Source: Vespula vulgaris
Lineage: Eukaryota > Arthropoda > Insecta > Hymenoptera > Vespidae
DNA: 64,000 nt
Direction: 5' to 3'
Assembly (NCBI RefSeq): GCF_905475345.1
Contig: NC_066588.1
Coordinates: 5,385,001-5,449,000 of the forward strand
The notes beneath the pieces are model-generated. The model saw only the letters and a program-made list of their open reading frames with translations. It was not told the DNA's origin and searched no databases. Each line of letters begins with the position of its first letter. The first letter of the stretch is position 1. A program made the translations under genes and the position numbers. Positions 40,594 to 51,387 of this stretch are shown here, piece after piece.

Positions 40594-40639
40594 GGTGGGG
40601 AAGGGGTGAAGTGGGGGTTTCCCTCACCCCACCCCCACC
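40594..40639. other. GC-rich inverted repeat with G-runs
   Basis: Left arm GGTGGGGAAGGGGTGA (40594-40609) and right arm TCACCCCACCCCCACC (40624-40639) are complementary at 14 of 16 positions around a 14-base loop. The left arm plus loop also has three runs of four or five G, so G-quadruplex folding may compete. It lies about 620 bases upstream of the gene A start codon. Confidence 0.75.
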
Positions 40640-41257
40640 AACTGAACGCTCTACCGTCGGTGGCACTGCCACCTCCGCGCGAGAGAAGACGACGAGTTGC
40701 CTTTTGACTCCCTGGCGCTTACACGATCTGTAACACACACTTTCGAAAGATGTAGTCGACAGAAATAGAAAGAGAGAGAAAGAGAGAATTGGTGCGATGC
40801 GCTCTGGATGGTCGTAAGAGGAGGAAGGGTTTATACTCGAGCATTGACTCGAGTATAAACGTGTAAGGGCCAAAAGGGAGGAGCAATCGTCGATTCGTTT
40901 ATATAGCAACCTTGGTCTTCAAATCTTGAAAGAATGAGAACGCGTACTAAAAGAGAGTAGAGGAGAAAAATCGAAACTAACCGATGCCAATTCGCAAACG
41001 ACACAAATTTTAAAGAAGACGGTTTAGGCATATGAAAGTAAAATTGTAGCTTTACGAGAACCGGGAATCTTTGAAAAGATGATCTAACTGAAATCTAAAG
41101 AGAATACCGACCGATCGATGTAAATGTTATACTTTATCAAAATATTGTGAATCGCACGTTAGGAATATTAATGTGAAATACGAAATAAATACGTAATTAT
41201 CGTTTATTAATATATCTATCGATCTTTCTTTTTTTCCAGGCATAACATCGATAAAAG

Positions 41258-43061
41258 ATGAATTTCACGCCTTTTCCTGGCTTTACCACAGGCTCGTTGC
41301 CGACAGGCACGGTTCATCAATTTGCAACAGCCAAATTCGCACAAAATTTGACCACCGGTGGTCAGGTTGTCGGCGTTTTATCAGGCGGAGAGGGTGGCGT
41401 TCATTACTTGAGACCAGTCGATCCTAACGGTTTTGCTGTGGCTCAAGGAGGCAATAATCAACAGCAGCAAATAATTACGCTGCCTATAACTGTACCTGGA
41501 AAAGATGGCACGCAACAACAGCAAACTGTTCAAATTCAGGTGGTTAATCCTAGTGTTTCCCAAAGTGGAAACAGCGGGGACCAACCAAAATATCATTTGG
41601 CACCAATTTCGTTGGGACAATTCCCTCAAGGTGCAGCAACTGTTCTTACGGTCGCGTATAGTCAACAGGGAACGGATGGTGTTCAGATCCAAGTTCAGCC
41701 ACAAAATACTGTAGCAACGACGCAAACGTAAGAACCGGAACGCTTAAATCCTTGCAATTTGTATTTTTATGATTTTCACTTCTTGTAAATCGTTTTTCTT
41801 TCGTTTCTGATTCAGGTCGGATCAAACAACACAGAGTACATCGGTCGCGGTAACTACCACGTCGCAACAGACGATTCAGCAAACTGTACAACTTCCGGGA
41901 GCACCAGAGGGATTGACCGTGGTTGCACAAATACCACAAGATTTGATCTTAAGAGAAGGAATGGAAGAGTCAAAAGAGGACGTGAAAGAAGGCACGACTC
42001 CGGTTGCACTTATTAAAAGAGGAAGTGTGAAAAATCAAGGAAATCAAAGTAATGAAGAGTTCATTACTTCAATGCCTGCGGGTTGGCAAAGTTTGGCAAC
42101 CCCAGGTTCCACGGTTGCTGATTATCTTTCAAGGCTTCCCGCCAGTACATTGCCACTTGGTTTACAACATTTCCTCAAATTTTCAGCAGAAACGATAAAG
42201 AGAGAAGCCACTATAGAATCGAGTCCTTTAGGCGCTGATGGATTGGACGCTTCAGGAAGTATGACACCCGGGGAACAAGCGGTACAGATTACAGTAGCTG
42301 GTGGCGAGACTATTATTCCGGACGTTGTCGAGGAACAAGAACCGGGAACAAAACCCAAAAGAAAAAAGAAATACAAGAAAAAACCTCCGAAACCAAAAAA
42401 GCCAAAACCTGGTCAAGTTAGTATCGTTACTGCTTTGGATGGTACCACGCTATTCTGCTGCCCTCAATGTAATATGGCTTACCCGGAGAAAGAACTTTTA
42501 GAACAACATCTCATCGGTCATAAAATAGAAAGGAGGTTTATTTGCGATATATGCGGTGCTGGTTTGAAACGTAAAGAACATTTAGAACGACACAAACTTG
42601 GTCATAACCCTGACAGACCATTTATTTGTTCCGTTTGCATGAAAGGCTTCAAACGAAAAGAACATCTTAATCTTCACTTTGTTATACACTCGGGACAAAA
42701 GACCGAAGTTTGTACCGAGTGTGGAAAGGCCTTCTACAGAAAGGATCATTTAAGAAAACACGCAAGATCGCATCTTGCCAAACGTGCTAAAGAAGATCCA
42801 TTGAATACGACTGATACTTCGCAAAATCAACAACAAGTAGAACAAACACAGCAACAAACGGAACAATTACAGCAACAATCTTCCGTTCCGGAGCTTCAAC
42901 AAATTCAAATACAAGTGGGCCAAGGCTCGCAAGCTCAGATACATCAAATTTCTGTCAGCGAGCAATCTACCGTCGTGCTACCAACTGCTGCTGAAACGGG
43001 TGCAATGGCGATGCTGCATCATCAGCAACAGCAGCAACAACAACAACAGCAACAGCAGCAG

Positions 43062-43099
<38 letters not shown>

Positions 43100-43172
43100 A
43101 CAACAACAACAGCAACAGCAGCAACAACAGCAACCTCAACAACAACAACCTCAACAACAACAGCAGCATTAG
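41258..43172 (+). CDS. C2H2 zinc-finger protein, paralogue A, polyQ tail
   Basis: Probable nuclear DNA-binding protein of 608 aa in two coding exons, 41258-41727 and 41816-43172, joined inside a Thr codon (AC|G). The start is the first ATG after the acceptor at 41239, and paralogue B starts with the same MNF...PF...HQFAT pattern. Order of parts: Gln/Gly-rich N-terminal half; conserved box about 247-287 (WQSLATPGSTVADYLS...); Lys-rich segment about 336-355, a likely nuclear signal; four C2H2 fingers, each C-x2-C-x12-H-x3-H, at 372-392, 400-420, 428-448 and 456-476; Gln-rich tail with almost pure polyQ from 43021. Helices of fingers 2-4 (RKEH, RKEH, RKDH) suggest G-rich targets. The frame ends at TAG inside the Gln-coding repeat, and a credible C-terminus in the +1 frame (to 43245) suggests a length change or assembly error. 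I do not assign a gene name. Confidence 0.9.
43021..43170 (+). repeat. Coding (CAG/CAA)n polyglutamine repeat
   Basis: Mixed CAG and CAA codons give more than 40 Gln, broken by two Pro near the end. Mixed codons point to selection at protein level rather than a pure triplet expansion. The tract runs into the TAG stop of gene A. Confidence 0.95.
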
Positions 43173-43774
43173 CAGCAGCATACCGCCCCTAGTCAAGCCG
43201 GGCGGTACTACAGATTTAATCATCAGCAGGCCAGAGGCCGTGTAAGACAAGGCGTACTTGCCGATTGAATTCTATTGAAATCCTTTAATTGATATCATGC
43301 AAGAAATTTTGTTGATGATGGTCATTGTTGCCTAGTAGTGATTACATTTAAAAAAAAAAAAAGAAAAAAAAATATCAGCTTGGACCTTTAACCGCGTTGT
43401 GGCTAGGCCGGAATAATTTATATTTACTATCATCTTTTAAAGCGCACCGAGCTGAATGACGAACAAAGTTCGTATATACAGAGTTTCTTTTTTGCGTACA
43501 CGTTGTAGCGTACGTGTGAAGATACGGATTAATTCATACGATGTAAAATGTTTTCGTCGCCAATCCAGTTCCATGACGCACGTTAGATATAAATGAAGAA
43601 ATTTATATATAAATATATGAATATATATATATATATACACACTTATATAAATAGATAAAAAAAATATATTTTTGAAAGCGCGAACTGGATTCGCCGAAGG
43701 ACACAAGGCAATCGAGTTTGGAGCTGAGACATTATTTCTCTTGAATAAATGAAGTAATAGAAGAAAATAATAAT

Positions 43775-43809
<35 letters not shown>

Positions 43810-45100
43810 GTAAATACAACAGTCTTTCATCCCTAAACGGAGGATTACTGTGACGTGCAAATATCAAGTGAGTTGTTTTATTTATTTTGCTTATACTACA
43901 CACGATCCGAGGCATAGTAAAAGAGTGTATTGATAAATCATTCAACTTCAATTAGTATTATGTAGAGATCTATTATTAGAATTGCAAAGCATAAAGAAAA
44001 ATGTAATCTCACATTTACATCTATAAACTAATGACAAGGATCAGTGTATATTTTTACAATGACAAGTGGTGTGCGAACCACCTAATATATTAATGTCATT
44101 TGTCACATCATATGAAACGATAGAGAAGGTTATGAGATAATTGCATGTAGACATTATATTCACGCAGAGTATTTTGCAGAAGCATACATACATACATCAC
44201 TTGCCATTCTTATAAATAATATATGTTATTATCCGACTATTTAAAAGTTGATCGCTGTACATTTTAATTCATTTCTACAGCTTGTCCAATGCATTTACAT
44301 TATAGAAGTATGTATCGAAAAGACAACATCTACATTCCGCAATTATTTCATAATCCCAGATTTATCATTAGTCTTTTTATCATAATTGCTTTGCTTTTGT
44401 TAAACGAACCATCTGTACAATTTTTATACGGAGATTCTGGAATACTTTTCTCTGTGTTGATTATATCTAGAAGCAGAACCTCCAGTGCTGTTGTAATTTG
44501 TATGGTGAAAGTACGATGAGATGTTGTTGAAAAATAATCATCTAGGTTGATCGAACATGAATGACTCGGAAAGTTGTTGAGTAAGAATGTATGTATAATA
44601 AAAAAAAAAATCTCTTTATTGTAAGTATAACATTACAGGCAGTGGGTATAGCTGTACAAGAAATATAATTATTATTTTATTATTATTATTATATCACATA
44701 GCTATTATTATCGTAGCCAATATTGATAGTCTATAAGTCATTTTCATTGTTACTTACATAAATATTGGAGGAGAAAGCTAAAATAAAACATACATTTAAT
44801 ACAAAAGAACCAACAAATTGCTCGTGTTAACCATCGTTTGTTAATATCGAACACGAGGTTATTAAATCATCCCGTGGCCATAAAAAAAAACGACCTCGTA
44901 GAAAGAAAGGAAATTTTTGTAAAAGAGACTAATCGATAAGGGACAAAGAAAATGTGTGTATATAAGTATGTTGTATACATGCATACATACATACATATAT
45001 ATACATTAGAAAATTATACAAAATATGTATTATCAAGAACATAAAACCACGAACGTAATTCAGTCTGGAAAAAAATTGCGCTTGATTCTGAAGGTAATTC
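43173..45100 (+). other. Gene A 3' UTR and intergenic DNA
   Basis: AT-rich with no supported ORF. It contains a pure A-run of about 29 bases (43778-43806), AATAAA near 43744 and 44599, and a foldback at 44056-44103. It ends at the CpG-rich 5' region of gene B. Confidence 0.6.
44056..44103 (+). other. Foldback element in the presumed 3' UTR of gene A
   Basis: ACAATGACA (44056-44064) pairs with TGTCATTTGT (44094-44103) with one bulged T. An inner stem GTGGT (44066-44070) pairs with ACCAC around a 6-base loop. Nested stems of this sort can bind RNA-binding proteins. Function unknown. Confidence 0.45.
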
Positions 45101-45713
45101 TCTAGTTGACTAGAGTCGATAATCGAAAATTTCGCGATCCAAAGCGATTTCGCATGGTTCCCCTTGTCGTATTTCCCAAAGGCTACAATCGAGAGGCTCG
45201 CAGTGCATGAGGAGTGAGGGTGAAGAGTAGAGGCGTGAGAAGAGGAAGAAGAAAGAGAAAGACAGACAGAGAGAGAGAGAGAGAGAGAAAGAAAGAGGTA
45301 GCGTAATGGCAGGTCGCCGGGAGCGATTCGAAGTTAAAACCCCAACGGATTCGGGTATTTTCGCCGGCGCGGCCGCGAGGAGGGCCGGGAGAGAGAAAAA
45401 ATAGTTAAGAGGCTGGCACAGTAGAGGGCGGACGGGTGGGGTGGGGGCGCCGAGACTTGAGGGACAGGTGTCAACGGTACGCACACTACATCGTCACTGG
45501 CCATCCTTTTTTTGTCCAGCCAAGGATTTTCGGCATCGTGAAAAATCTTATTTTACCCGAGCGATCGCCAAGCACGAGGTGCCAGCTGAGATAAATGGTA
45601 AGCGAACGCGGCCGAAGCGCTAGGAGATCCTCGAGAGCGTCGGGGAAACGTCCCGTGCACGGCCATTTTCTGCTGAATTTCGTGCGAATTCGGCCCCCGC
45701 GTATCGACTGGGG

Positions 45714-45727
45714 GCGCGCGCGCGCGC
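45714..45727. repeat. (GC)7 alternating tract
   Basis: Fourteen-base perfect GC palindrome, a Z-DNA-type sequence. A comparable tract lies upstream of gene A (35198). Confidence 0.85.
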
Positions 45728-45753
45728 CGGGAGGGGGAAAGACGCGTTCCCTC

Positions 45754-45789
<36 letters not shown>

Positions 45790-46320
45790 TTCTCTCTCTT
45801 TTTCTTTCTCTTTCTCTCTTGTTCTCCCCTAACGCGTCCTCTTCGTCCTCCTCTCATCTTCCTCGATAGCTCTCTCGCTTAGCCACGCTCGAGTCCTCCT
45901 CGCTTACCCTCCTACCTCTTCGCCGCCCTCGCGTTCCTTCGAGTTTCCGCACACACAAACGTGCCAAGCGCGCCCTGCCCATCCCCCTAACGATCATTCT
46001 CCCCATCCCTTCTCTCTCTCTCTTCCTCTCTCTTTCTCTTACTCTCTCTCTCTCTCTTTCTCTATTTCTCTCTCTCTCTCTCTCTCTCTCCCTTCGACAG
46101 GCCACCCCGCCGTCGTCGCCGCGTCGCGACGATCCCGGCCGCTACACAGTAGGCTCTTCGTTTTTTCCCTTCTCCCCACCGTCCGGAGAGTACGTTCTTC
46201 CAAGCCGTGCACTTCCCGGTGCGGCGACGATTTTCTCGATCTCAACACACAGCATCTCGTCGCGTTTACCTTAGACTTAACTGACCACGACGACGGCGGC
46301 GACGGTGGTGGCAACGCAAC

Positions 46321-46420
46321 GCGACAACTACACGACGACGACGACGAAGACGAAGACGACGACGAAGACGAAGACGAAGACGAAGACGAAGACGATGACG
46401 ACGACAACGACGATGATAAC
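46321..46420 (+). repeat. GAC/GAA trinucleotide array
   Basis: Mixed GAC, GAA and GAT units read as an acidic Asp/Glu tract in one plus frame and poly-Ser on the minus strand. The plus frame is open but has no ATG before its stop (TAG near 46458), so I treat it as 5' UTR sequence. Confidence 0.85.
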
Positions 46421-46585
46421 GATAAAGTAAAGATTATCTTTCGCGACGAGAAGGAGTAGAGCACCGTTCTAGGACAGCGTGCTAACTCGCGTTTCTTCGC
46501 TTCGACTTGCGTCCTTTTCATCCGTCTCGCCGGGAGGAGAATTCCCCGAGAAAAGTGCTCGACCAACGAGAGACGACGAGGAAAC

Positions 46586-46863
46586 ATGGGGAAAGGAACG
46601 TCGTTGCTGTGAGTAAATATCTCTCGACTAACTCGACGCCGAATCTCGTGGTTGAGTCGATTGACGCCGACAGCTCGTGTTGACCGCGCCTGAAAACTTA
46701 TTGTCGATCATCTTTTCGTTATCCGTCGAGTCTCCTTTTCTAGTCCTCACCCTCACCCTCCCCCGCCCCTCCCCCAACCCCACCACCCGCCGTTCTAATC
46801 CTTACGCGAATCTATTCACGAATTCATTTATATTTTAGGTATATGATTGACGGTTTGCAATGA
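46586..46863 (+). promoter_or_regulatory. Spliced upstream ORF of gene B
   Basis: An ATG at 46586 in strong context (A at -3, G at +4) opens seven codons plus two bases to a donor CT|GTGAGT at 46608/46609. Joined to the acceptor at 46838, it reads MGKGTSLLYMIDGLQ and stops with TGA at 46861-46863. That stop overlaps the main ATG at 46860 as ATGA, which suits termination-coupled reinitiation and suggests translational control of gene B. Confidence 0.5.
46609..46838 (+). other. Intron in the gene B 5' UTR, with a C-run cluster
   Basis: GTGAGT donor and tattttag acceptor, 230 bases. The segment 46746-46792 is a run of CCC/CCCC/CCCCC blocks, so the minus strand has at least six G-runs of three or more and can form G-quadruplexes. 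Confidence 0.6.
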
Positions 46864-48377
46864 ATTTCCCGCCGTTCGGAGGCCACTTTCCCGGCACTAT
46901 ACCGAGTATCCATCAGTTCGCGACCGACGGCTCCGGTGGTGCAGGCGCGCGTTACGCTAATCATTTTCCCAACCAGCCTCCGATCGGAGTGCCGGTTATG
47001 GGAAAGTACCGTCCTGAGACCAACGGCGTACAAACTCCTCAATCTCAAGTGATGATGAACAACAAGGCTAATTATCCAAACAGCAACGTCCACCACTACC
47101 CCAATGTGCCATATTCTCAAGCTCAACCGGTGCAACAGAGACCCTCCAATTCTCCTGGAATGCAAGAGAAACGTTCGTATCATCAGGTAACATCTTTCAT
47201 CTTTCTCTTCGCCCCCTTGTTAGACTCTGAATATCTACAGACGTACTCAGACGGTCTTCAGAGCTCTAATAATCCATCGCCGATCCCAATTTTTAGCAAG
47301 CCACCGAGACTATAAATCAACAGGACGTTTGCAATCTCCTACAGGATAAGGACAAAAGCAAGGATAAGAAGACGGACGAGCAGCGTAACGGGGACACTGC
47401 GACCAATGGTGGACAGCAGGACTATACGATGCATCAACATCATCAACAGCACGCCCACACCCAAACGCCTGCCACGATGCCTGCAACCTGGCAGTCCTTG
47501 GCAACGCCTGGCTCCACCGTAGCCGATTACCTTAGTCATTTGCCAGCTAGTACTTTGCCGCTTAGCTTACATCATTTTCTCAAGTACTCTGCGGAAAGTA
47601 TAAAGAAGGAATCGGAAATGGCACAAACAACATCCGTAGCTGTAGCTACCACAACTACGCCTAATATCATGATGTCGCCAAATAACAAGAAAAAGAAGAA
47701 GAAGAAGCCACCAAAGGAAAAGAAACCACGCCCAAAACCAGGAGAAATTCGATTGACTACAGCTTTAGACGGCTCTACGCTTTACTGCTGTCCCGAGTGT
47801 CATATGGCATATCCTGAACGGGAATTACTGGAGCAACATCTGTTGGGTCATACCATGGAACGAAGATTTGTCTGTGACATTTGTGGAGCGGGCTTGAAAA
47901 GGAAAGATCATTTGACACGCCACAAGCAAAGTCATAATCCTGAAAGACCTTATGTCTGCACTGTGTGCCTAAAAGCTTTCAAGAGAAAAGAACAATTGAC
48001 GTTGCACTTTGTAATACATTCTGGCGAGAAACGTCACGTGTGTACAGAATGTGGTAAAGGCTTTTATAGAAAAGATCATTTGCGAAAGCATACTAGGAGT
48101 CATATTGCTAGGAGAGTGAAAGCCGAATTAAGTCAGAATGCTGGTAAGATACTACTTCGACCGACATCAGATCTCAACAAATTTCATAATGTTTTTTAAT
48201 CTCTGTACACGCAAAGACTGTGTTACTCCGGTTTTGTTCGGCTGATAGAATGATTCATGTTTTATTTTAGGTACTCAACAGAATCAACAGCAGAACAATG
48301 TATCCAGTATGCAAACGACGACCGTGTCAGCATCGTCCGTTCTTCCAGGCGGGCATCCAGGTCCTCTCCTATCCTGA
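46860..48377 (+). CDS. C2H2 zinc-finger protein, paralogue B
   Basis: Tandem paralogue of gene A, 410 aa to the first stop. Coding exons are 46860-47186, 47345-48143 and 48271-48377, with phases 0 and 1 matching. The start MNF-PPFGG...HQFAT matches gene A. Parts: short Pro/Asn-rich N-terminus; shared box about 158-198 (WQSLATPGSTVADYLS...); Lys-rich segment about 224-240; four C-x2-C-x12-H-x3-H fingers at 258-278, 286-306, 314-334 and 342-362; Gln/Asn-rich tail. Fingers 1, 2 and 4 are near-identical to A, while finger 3 has Gln in place of His at helix position 3. Probable nuclear DNA-binding regulator. Two oddities affect the product: an in-phase alternative acceptor at 47240 leads to an early stop at 47315, and the TGA at 48375 is followed by 64 open, protein-like codons. 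Retaining the third intron would give a shorter C-terminus. Confidence 0.9.
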
Positions 48378-48572
48378 GCCCCGCCACCAGGGAACTTCCA
48401 AGTTCCCCATCCAAACAACATTCTTCATACTCATACTTCGCATCATACATTGCATCATCATCACTTGGCCGCAGTCAATGTGGCGCACCAATCGAACGTT
48501 ACTCCGCTTGCTACACCCAGCCATTATCAGACGCACGAGCTCGGCTTTCTAGGACACGTAAAAGATTTCTGA
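48378..48572 (+). other. In-frame extension beyond the gene B stop
   Basis: Sixty-four sense codons follow the TGA at 48375-48377 in the same frame and end at TGA 48570-48572. The sequence is His/Pro/Asn-rich (APPPGNFQVPHPNN, HHTLHHHH, LATPSHYQTHELGF), like the rest of the gene and unlike the repeat-driven frames. It may be translated by stop readthrough, or the TGA may be an allele or sequence error. The base after the stop is G. Confidence 0.5.
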
Positions 48573-51158
48573 GAGCAGGGGAAGACCTCGACTAAGAGGT
48601 AACATTATGACGCTACACGATTGTCTCCGCGTACAGAGTTTCAGCGATTTCACGTGGCTCGGACATAGTGAGTTTTCTACATACATTTCATTTAAAAGTG
48701 ATTCAAACGATGTTCTGCTTCTTGCATCCTTCTTATAAACGACGATGAATTCATTCGTTCATGCGGATGCTATTTAACGTACGAATTCTTGCATCCACGA
48801 TTATACTTGGGTGCAAAACGATTCGAAGGATGTCCAGAATCCGTTCAACATTTTCTCTTTAGATCATATTTTATAGCATGAATAAATGTGATATACGAGC
48901 AAGGATCGAGAACAGACACGTTCACACTATAGTATGGGTTGAAGTGCATATAAACTATAATTTCAGTAAGAGAACTTAGATTAGGAGCCTGATTTAAGAG
49001 TCTTGCCATACTGTATGTATGAAAAACAAAACATATTTTTGTGAAAGCTTGGTGTTAATATATGAAAACTAAGCTAGTTAGCGGGGGAAGAGAGAAATAC
49101 AATGAATTATATTTTTTTTCTTCATAACTGTGCTGGATCGAAATGCTGTATTTGCGAGTGTATCTATCAGATTTTCATAATTATCTGATTCGGTTGGATA
49201 GTGCAAAAACAGTTATCATATTAAAGAATCTTTTAGAATTGTAAGGGCAATATAGATGCAAAAACATTCGTCCCAACATCTATTCGATTGTATGTCTTTC
49301 AGTTGGAATTAATATCATAAGTATTTGATATTTTCTCAATATTTTATATTTCAACATATTGAGTATATTTCCAAAATTCATTATATACATAATGCTTAGT
49401 AATATACTTTAACTAAATTTATCTTAAATGAAAATTTTTTAATTTGTAATATAGAATTTATTACAAAAGAAAAAATATATTAATAATTATTATTATGTAT
49501 GGCAATATTCTGTGCACGGTAAAAGTTATACTTCTTTTGTTTTCTTTGATTTTGCATACAAAGTTGACAGTATTTTATATTTTACGATAGTTCCAAAATT
49601 GTGCTTGTATGTATACTTTTATACATAAGTGCGTAAATATTTATATGAATATATATATATATATATTTTACGATTCATCAAGATCGTACTAAAATCCTTT
49701 GTAAACAAACTCTTATTGAGTTTGTTTCGTTTTTATATGATTTTTACATTGTTTTTATAGATATTTTTCGTTAGATCTGTTTAATCTTCGTTGAGTACTG
49801 ATTACATTCGTAAGCTCTGTCCTTAAAGGTACAGTATATATTTAGGTTTTTTGTTTTTTCTTTTTATATGTGTATACAGTACATTATGTTCAAATAAGTG
49901 CAGTTGATAAACTGTTTAATTTATATATTGAGCCTTTTGTAAAGATAACCCTCGTGGACTGTGATCATTTTGGATGGAGATTTCTTGCTCTCTAGTTATC
50001 CAAATGAACTTGCGTTATCAATTATCTAATTTTTTTTTTTCTAGACTTATTAATTGTGCCATTTTTTTAAATCCTCCTTGCCGTTTTCTCTTGCCATACC
50101 AATAACTGTTCGGTTACGATCGCTCACACTATCGTACATTTATGTTTGTCGTCAAATATCTTGTACGTGTTTAAACATTAATTCAACGTCAATATGATGG
50201 AAGATAGTGTTGAATATGTTTAGGTACTGTATAAATGTAACGTATATGCCTGGTTAGGAATGTGATGCGAATTTTTCAAATGGAAAAAAGATTGAAAAGT
50301 TTCAGATTGTAGAATGCCAATTGTAGAATGTATCTTTACACGAGAGTTTTAAACTTTTCATTTGAAGTAGGCGAATTAAATTTTTAGTCGAGGAGAAGAC
50401 TATGAGAAAGAGGATTTCTAAACCAATGATAATTTTTAACGTAACGTTGAAACTAATGATGTGATGCTATCCACTGTATACATTATAACAAACTTTTTTG
50501 AAATATTGCATCTTTATTGTATAATACTTTCATATTTAAAGATCACATGTTCAATACAACACAACGATGATTAACTAATAAACTAAATACATTTAAGTTT
50601 AAAGAACTATTTAATTGATATAAACAATAGTCCAGTAGTTTCTGACATAATCTCTCAAGCAATTAATTTGGTTATACTTTGTTTGATAAATAATATTTTC
50701 TTTCCATAAGTAATGTACAATTGAGAGAAAATCCAAGAAAGTTATAAAATTATCTTATGGTTGATCCTCGTTGTTGACTCTCCGCATCATGTTTCTAGCG
50801 TGATACGTTTTAGCAAGTAACACGAAAATTCAGGTTTCGTCAGACCTCAAGTATATTGATATAATAAGAATATGACATACATAGTATATACTAAAAGTTG
50901 TATATATCTATATATTTATATTTATATATATATAGATATATATATAGATATATAAATATTATATTATAAAAATATAAGAGAATGAGCTGTATTAAAATAC
51001 TCCACCGCCACGTACTTGTAATCGTAAACAACAACAACAAAAAAAACAGAGAGTACACCCTAGACGGTACATTTAGTAAGTAAGTTTGTATACAAGACAA
51101 CAAAAATACGACGTAAATTGAGAAAGAAAAAATTAGTGCGCGTGCGAAAGCGAGAAAA

Positions 51159-51189
<31 letters not shown>

Positions 51190-51349
51190 ATGAAAGTGAG
51201 AGCAAGAAAGGATGAGAGAAAGAGAGAAAGAAAGATCGAAGAAAAAATAGCGAAAGATAGTCTCCTAAAACAGAGTAAGCCAAATATGGAGCTACTGAAG
51301 AAAAAACTCGCAACGTTGATATTGTGTGTGTGTGGTTATATTGGGAGTT

Positions 51350-51387
<38 letters not shown>

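Larger units (their letters stand above)
37184..41239 (+). other. Putative 5' intron of gene A
   Basis: About 4 kb with no supported coding sequence, unusually GC- and CpG-rich for this window. It contains CT/GA runs, G-rich DNA at 37680-37830, a CCTTG/CCTTT pentamer array at about 37881-38045, (GTA)n at about 38826-38880, a very long (GA)n at 39084-39159, (CT)n at 40089-40190, and a GC-rich inverted repeat at 40594-40639. The acceptor is tttttttccag at 41229-41239. Long frames here begin at non-ATG codons or consist of repeats. Confidence 0.4.
45101..46585 (+). other. CpG-rich promoter and 5' UTR region of gene B
   Basis: GC content rises sharply. It contains a 14-base (GC)7 palindrome (45714-45727), CT/GA blocks around 45755-46090 and a GAC/GAA array at 46321-46420. 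A donor-like ATG|GTAAGC occurs at 45597/45598, possibly from an alternative first exon. Exact transcription starts cannot be placed. Confidence 0.5.

Noticed and set aside
39814..40707. 297-codon plus-strand frame, the longest continuous non-finger frame apart from gene A
   Set aside because: Mostly Ser/Leu from CT repeats, then Arg/Glu from GA repeats and translated GC-rich non-coding DNA. No domain-like segment.
46039..46587. 182-codon minus-strand frame with poly-Ser
   Set aside because: Antisense of the GAC/GAA array and CT repeats in the gene B 5' region; no gene-like context.
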